From JARRLC01 sp050290865 (GTDB lineage: Bacteria; Pseudomonadota; Alphaproteobacteria; Rhizobiales; Rhodomicrobiaceae): a stretch of DNA of 64,000 bases. Below are positions 60,795 through 64,000 of this stretch, piece by piece. Position 1 is the first letter of the stretch, and each line of letters opens with the position of its first letter. The notes beneath the pieces were generated by a model, which saw nothing but the letters and a program-made list of their open reading frames with translations, had not been told where the DNA came from and did no database searches. The stretch is from the NCBI GenBank assembly GCA_050290865.1, contig JBNKIW010000007.1, positions 62,001 through 126,000 on the forward strand, read 5' to 3'. Both the position numbers and the translations under genes were made by a program.

Positions 60795-61880
60795 ATGACG
60801 GCAAGCAGAACGGATCTTCCCCCTTCGACGAGGGCGGCGCGTCTCCCCTTGCGGGCGGCACGAGCGGTCTTCCTCGCGGCTGCTGCCGTTCTGGCAGGCG
60901 TCGCCGTGCTGGCGGCCGGGCAGAAAGCGGATATCAGCCGTCTCAGTCCGCACGATATCAAGGTGAGGGCAACCGGCATCGCCTTCGACCGCGCCAAGCC
61001 GGAGCGGCGGCGCTTCGGCCGTCTCGTCTGGCGCGGGGGGCTGGAGCTGCGCTCGGCTTCGCCCTATTTCGGCGGCTATTCCGGGCTCGCACTCGATATC
61101 AAGGGGGATCGCCTTCTCGCCGTCTCAGACGCCGGAAGCTGGCTCTCCGCGCGCCTCGAATACCGGGGGGACCGGCTCTCCTGTCTGAGCGAAACGCGCA
61201 TCGGCGCGATCACGCGAAAGGGCGGGCAGCCGCTGAAGAAGGGCCGTTACCGCGACGCCGAATCCCTGGTTGCGCTGTCTCCTGCGCGTATCGAGGGGCG
61301 CTATCTCATCGGTTTCGAGCACAAGCATCGCATCGATAAATATGCCTTCAGGAAGGGAAAACTGCGCGGTCCCGCGGGGCACCGGAAGATCCCGGCGAAA
61401 CTGAAACGCATGAGGCGCAATGAGGGGCTGGAGGCCATCGGCATTCTGCGCGGCGGACGCTATGCCGGGGCGCTGGTGATGTTCGCCGAGCGCCTTCTGT
61501 CGCCGCGGGGCGATCACACGGGCGCGATCGTCGTGAAGGGCAAGGCATCGCCCCTCTATCTGGCGCGCCGCGACGATTTCAATATCACCGATGTCAAAGG
61601 GCTGAAGGACGGCGGCCTGCTGGTGCTGGAGCGCCGTTTCATCCGCTCCGCGCTGCGGCTGGACATCCGGCTGCGCCGTGTGCGGGCGCGGGAGATCGCT
61701 CCGGGCGCGCGTCTCACGGGCGAGGTGGTGCTGGACGCCGGGCCGGGGCTCACGATCGACAATTTCGAAGGGCTGGCGGTGAGCGAAACGCCCGAGGGCG
61801 AAACCGTCATCACATTGATTTCAGACGATAATTTCAACTTCTTTCAGCGGACGCTGCTGGTGCAGTTTTTGCTGCGCTGA
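60795..61880 (+). CDS. Esterase-like activity of phytase family protein (exported)
   Basis: 361 aa with an N-terminal hydrophobic stretch (VFLAAAAVLAGVAVLAA, about 23-40) acting as signal or membrane anchor, and a beta-propeller-like body: ASPYFGGYSGLALDIKGDRLLAVSDAGSWLSARLEY, GRYRDAESLVALSP, YLIGFEHKHRIDKYAF, DFNITDVKGLKDGGLLVLERRF and TIDNFEGLAVSETPEGETVITLISDDNFNFFQRTLL. This is the PF13449 layout (DNFEGLAV and SDDNFN metal loops). Members are called phytase-like but lack assigned activity. The start is the nearest ATG to the hydrophobic stretch; GTG alternatives are possible. Confidence 0.88.
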   Translation: MTASRTDLPPSTRAARLPLRAARAVFLAAAAVLAGVAVLAAGQKADISRLSPHDIKVRATGIAFDRAKPERRRFGRLVWRGGLELRSASPYFGGYSGLALDIKGDRLLAVSDAGSWLSARLEYRGDRLSCLSETRIGAITRKGGQPLKKGRYRDAESLVALSPARIEGRYLIGFEHKHRIDKYAFRKGKLRGPAGHRKIPAKLKRMRRNEGLEAIGILRGGRYAGALVMFAERLLSPRGDHTGAIVVKGKASPLYLARRDDFNITDVKGLKDGGLLVLERRFIRSALRLDIRLRRVRAREIAPGARLTGEVVLDAGPGLTIDNFEGLAVSETPEGETVITLISDDNFNFFQRTLLVQFLLR

Positions 61881-61899
61881 AGAGCGGGCCGCGGGCGCC

Positions 61900-61950
61900 A
61901 AATCCTGCGAGTGCGCGCGGCGCGTACGCCAGGATTTCCTGGCGGGTGTG
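61900..61950. repeat. Palindrome related to hairpin A (diverged copy)
   Basis: AAATCCTG (61900-61907) and CAGGATTT (61930-61937) flank 22 bases, and CGCCAGGA-TT-TCCTGGCG (61927-61944) is itself a perfect 8-bp palindrome. The CAGGATTTCCTG core and following CGGGT match the right arm of hairpin A of copy 2 (CAGGATTTCCTGCGGGTT). Ends CTAG are absent. Located in the 211-base gap upstream of modA; could also be a terminator for the phytase-like gene. Confidence 0.4.
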
Positions 61951-62091
61951 CGAGACACCGGCTTCTCTATTCGGCCCTCTGGCACCATTCTTGCTACTCT
62001 CCCGAGTGAAGACCGGCCTGCCGCCGATATGGCCAGATTTCCCCAGCGGGGGCTATATATGTGTAAGCTTGACGACAATAAGGGAACGTCC

Positions 62092-62874
62092 ATGGCTGCC
62101 CTTCTCCGTATTGCGCTGACCGGCATGCTGATGCTGGCCTTCGGAAGCGCGCCGCGCGTGGCCCTCGCCGGGGAACCGCGCCCGGTCATCTTCTTCGCCG
62201 CCGCCAGCCTGCAGACGGCGCTCGATGCCGTCGGCGCCGGGTGGCAGCGGGAGACCGGCAGGAAGGTCACGTTCTCCTATTCCGCTTCATCCGCCGCGGC
62301 CAAGCAGATCGAGAGCGGCGCGCCTGCGGATCTTTTCGCCTCCGCCAACCAGAAATGGGCGAATTACCTGCAGGAAAAGGAGTTCATCAAGCCGGAGACA
62401 CGCAAGAACCTGCTCGGCAACTCGCTGGTGCTCATCGCGCCCGCCGATACTGGAGACAATCTGAAGATTGCCCCCGGCTTTCCGCTCGCGGCCGCCATCG
62501 GGGATTCGCGGCTGGCTATGGGAACGCCGGGCGCCGTCCCGGCCGGCACTTATGCGAAGGCCGCGCTCACATCGCTGGGCATCTGGGACCAGGTCGCCCC
62601 GCGCGTCGCGGGTGCCGCCCATGTCCGCGCGGCGCTCGCGCTCGTGGCCAGAGGCGAGGCGATATATGGCATCGTCTACAAAACCGACGCCGTTGCCGAA
62701 AAAGCCGTGCGTATCGTGGACACCTTCCCGGCGGACACGCATCCGCCGATCGTCTACTCTTTCGCGGTTACCACGTCCTCGACAAATCCTGACGCGGCCG
62801 TCTTGCTGAATTATCTTTCCTCACCCGCCGCGACACGTATCTTCGAAGCCGAGGGGTTCACGGTGCAGCGGTGA
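62092..62874 (+). CDS. modA: Molybdate ABC transporter substrate-binding protein
   Basis: 260 aa periplasmic oxyanion-binding protein. Signal peptide MAALLRIALTGMLMLAFGSAPRVALAGE (cleavage near residue 28). Molybdate-binding features: FAAASLQTALDAVGAGWQRETGRKVTFSYSASSAAAKQIESGAPADLFASANQKW, where the ASL and SASSA serines and the GAPAD loop line the site. GTPGAVPAGTYAKAAL and YGIVYKTDAV complete the fold. The ATG follows AAGGGAACG. First gene of modABC. A GCTATATA segment about 40 bases upstream resembles half of a ModE box. Confidence 0.94.
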   Translation: MAALLRIALTGMLMLAFGSAPRVALAGEPRPVIFFAAASLQTALDAVGAGWQRETGRKVTFSYSASSAAAKQIESGAPADLFASANQKWANYLQEKEFIKPETRKNLLGNSLVLIAPADTGDNLKIAPGFPLAAAIGDSRLAMGTPGAVPAGTYAKAALTSLGIWDQVAPRVAGAAHVRAALALVARGEAIYGIVYKTDAVAEKAVRIVDTFPADTHPPIVYSFAVTTSSTNPDAAVLLNYLSSPAATRIFEAEGFTVQR

Positions 62875-62917
62875 GGGCGTTGCGATGTTCGGGGGCTGCG
62901 TAATCTGAGGGCGAGAA

Positions 62918-63622
62918 TTGGACTGGCTGCATTTATCTCCCGAAGAATGGATGGCGGTGCGCCTGAGCCTCAAGGTTGCGAGCGTTGCGGCGCTGACCTC
63001 CCTGCCAGCGGGCATCCTGGTCGCCCTTCTGCTCGCGCGCGGTCGATTTCCCGGAAAGACGGTGCTCGACGGGCTGGTGCACCTGCCCCTCGTCCTGCCG
63101 CCGGTCGTGACGGGCTATGCGCTCCTCCTGCTGTTCGGCAGGCGCGGTCCCCTCGGCGTGTTTCTGGCGGACCATTTCGGCATCGCCTTCTCGTTTCGAT
63201 GGACGGGCGCGGCGCTGGCCTGCGCGGTGATGGGCTTTCCGCTCATGGTGCGCGCCATCCGGCTGGCCATTGAGAGCATCGACGCGCGCTACGAGGAGGC
63301 CGCGGGCGCGCTCGGCGCGTCGCCCGCATGGGTGTTCCTGACCGTAACGCTACCGCTGGCCCTGCCCGGCGTGGTGGCGGGAACGGTGCTGTGCTTCGCC
63401 AAGGCGCTGGGCGAATTCGGCGCCACCATCACCTTCGTGTCGAACATCCCCGGCGAGACGCAGACCATCCCGCTGGCCATATTCAATGACACGCAGGTGC
63501 CCGGCGGCGAAACCGGCGCGCTGCGCCTCTCCATCATCGCCGTGGTGATCTCGCTGAGTGCGCTGGTCGCCTCGGAGATCATAGCGCGGCGCACGGGCCG
63601 CGGAGGGGCGCGCGTCGAATGA
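62918..63622 (+). CDS. modB: Molybdate ABC transporter permease
   Basis: 234 aa inner-membrane permease with five to six helices. The EAA loop that contacts the ATPase is EEAAGALGASPAWVFLTVTLPLALPGV (about 126-152), typical of ModB. C-terminal part LGEFGATITFVSNIPGETQTIPLAIF matches the family. TTG start eight bases after GAGGGCG; a longer Met start was not found in frame. 43 bases after modA and overlapping modC by four bases (ATGA). Confidence 0.94.
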   Translation: MDWLHLSPEEWMAVRLSLKVASVAALTSLPAGILVALLLARGRFPGKTVLDGLVHLPLVLPPVVTGYALLLLFGRRGPLGVFLADHFGIAFSFRWTGAALACAVMGFPLMVRAIRLAIESIDARYEEAAGALGASPAWVFLTVTLPLALPGVVAGTVLCFAKALGEFGATITFVSNIPGETQTIPLAIFNDTQVPGGETGALRLSIIAVVISLSALVASEIIARRTGRGGARVE

Positions 63623-64000
63623 TTTCGTTCAACTGCACCCTCGCGCGCACGCGGTTCACCTTCGACGCCGCCTTCGAAACCAATTCGGGGATTACCGCGC
63701 TGTTCGGCCCTTCCGGCTCGGGCAAATCGACGGCCATCCGCCTGCTTGCCGGTCTCGAACACCCCGACAAGGGGCGCATCGCCGCCAATGGCTCCGTTCT
63801 TCTCGACACGGCCTCGCGCGTTGCCGTGCCGCCGCACAAGCGCCGGATCGGCCTCGTGTTCCAGGACGCGCATCTCTTCCCGCATCTGTCCGTGAGCGCC
63901 AATCTCCGCTATGGGCGCTGGTTCACCCCCAAACGCGAACGCCGCATCGCGTTCGGCCCCGTCGTGGAGGTGCTCGGCGTAGGCCATCTGCTCGACCGCC
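63619..64000 (+). CDS. modC: Molybdate ABC transporter ATP-binding protein, C-terminus outside window
   Basis: 127 residues visible of about 350-370. Walker A GPSGSGKST at 30-38, Q-loop GLVFQDAHLFPHLSV near 76-90. The LSGGQ signature, Walker B and C-terminal molybdate-binding (MOP-like) domain fall outside the window. Starts inside the modB stop (ATGA), so the three genes form one operon. Confidence 0.92.
   Translation, partial: MISFNCTLARTRFTFDAAFETNSGITALFGPSGSGKSTAIRLLAGLEHPDKGRIAANGSVLLDTASRVAVPPHKRRIGLVFQDAHLFPHLSVSANLRYGRWFTPKRERRIAFGPVVEVLGVGHLLDR

Overview
The window is one GC-rich, densely packed stretch of a bacterial chromosome. Gene content points to a motile, probably environmental alphaproteobacterium (Hyphomicrobiales or Rhodospirillales-like; genus not assignable by eye): divergent alphaproteobacterial flagellar proteins (FlgN-like, FliL-like, rod-binding FlgJ/CheL type), a MerR-controlled beta-oxidation operon, a complete protocatechuate 4,5-cleavage pathway, and many GTG/TTG starts with clear Shine-Dalgarno sites. 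No rRNA, CRISPR array, prophage or intact insertion sequence was seen. One tRNA gene is present.

Layout. 1-3420: RND efflux permease (cut by the window edge) with its lipoprotein adaptor. 3456-3641: first copy of a palindromic repeat. 3745-9832: small unknown protein, then a DUF3141 (PHA-synthase-like) / phosphotransacylase / acetate kinase operon, converging on a fumarylacetoacetate hydrolase-family gene. 9899-10311: repeat remnant, gene fragment, tRNA-Val(CAC) and a tRNA-like relic. 10383-11543: exported thioredoxin-like protein plus CcdA. 11777-19139: flagellar operon flhA-fliR-fliJ-like-rod-binding-flgN-like-fliL-like-fliG-fliM plus a small membrane protein, closed by a hairpin. 19258-28842: acyl-CoA synthetase/GNAT fusion, hemerythrin, CHASE-PAS-GGDEF-EAL protein, two small membrane proteins, MuiA-like protein. 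29072-32825: Cys-rich leader ORF, cysS, GFA-type protein, citramalate synthase. 32839-32995: second full repeat copy. 32997-42217: protocatechuate meta-cleavage (LigAB, LigI, GalD, LigK/GalC, GalB), a tandem-HTH LysR regulator, LigC and two accessory oxidoreductases. 42206-50630: methyltransferase, GT39 glycosyltransferase, transglutaminase with an ATP-grasp/alpha-E fusion, exported 5'-nucleotidase. 50675-56721: MerR operator and regulator, thiolase, hydroxyacyl-CoA dehydrogenase/hydratase, acyl-CoA dehydrogenase. 56753-61880: QueD, third repeat copy, pentapeptide-repeat membrane protein, YciI, FkbM methyltransferase, phytase-like esterase. 62092-64000: molybdate transporter modABC (modC cut by the window edge).

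How the genes work together. Protocatechuate is opened by LigAB, oxidised by LigC to 2-pyrone-4,6-dicarboxylate, hydrolysed by LigI, isomerised by GalD, hydrated by GalB and split by LigK/GalC to pyruvate and oxaloacetate; the LysR gene sits between the two gene blocks and a 9-bp inverted repeat precedes the ligC block. A second catabolic unit (fadA-fadB-fadE type) is probably controlled by its own MerR regulator through a palindrome upstream. 

The most novel-looking signal is a dispersed double-hairpin repeat with CTAG ends: three long copies (3456, 32839, 57141), with paired compensatory base changes in the stems and exchange of the second stem, plus truncated or diverged pieces at 9899, 25739 and 61900. 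The second is a 27-codon, four-cysteine ORF in front of cysS with mutually exclusive complementary segments, consistent with cysteine-sensing translational or transcriptional control.
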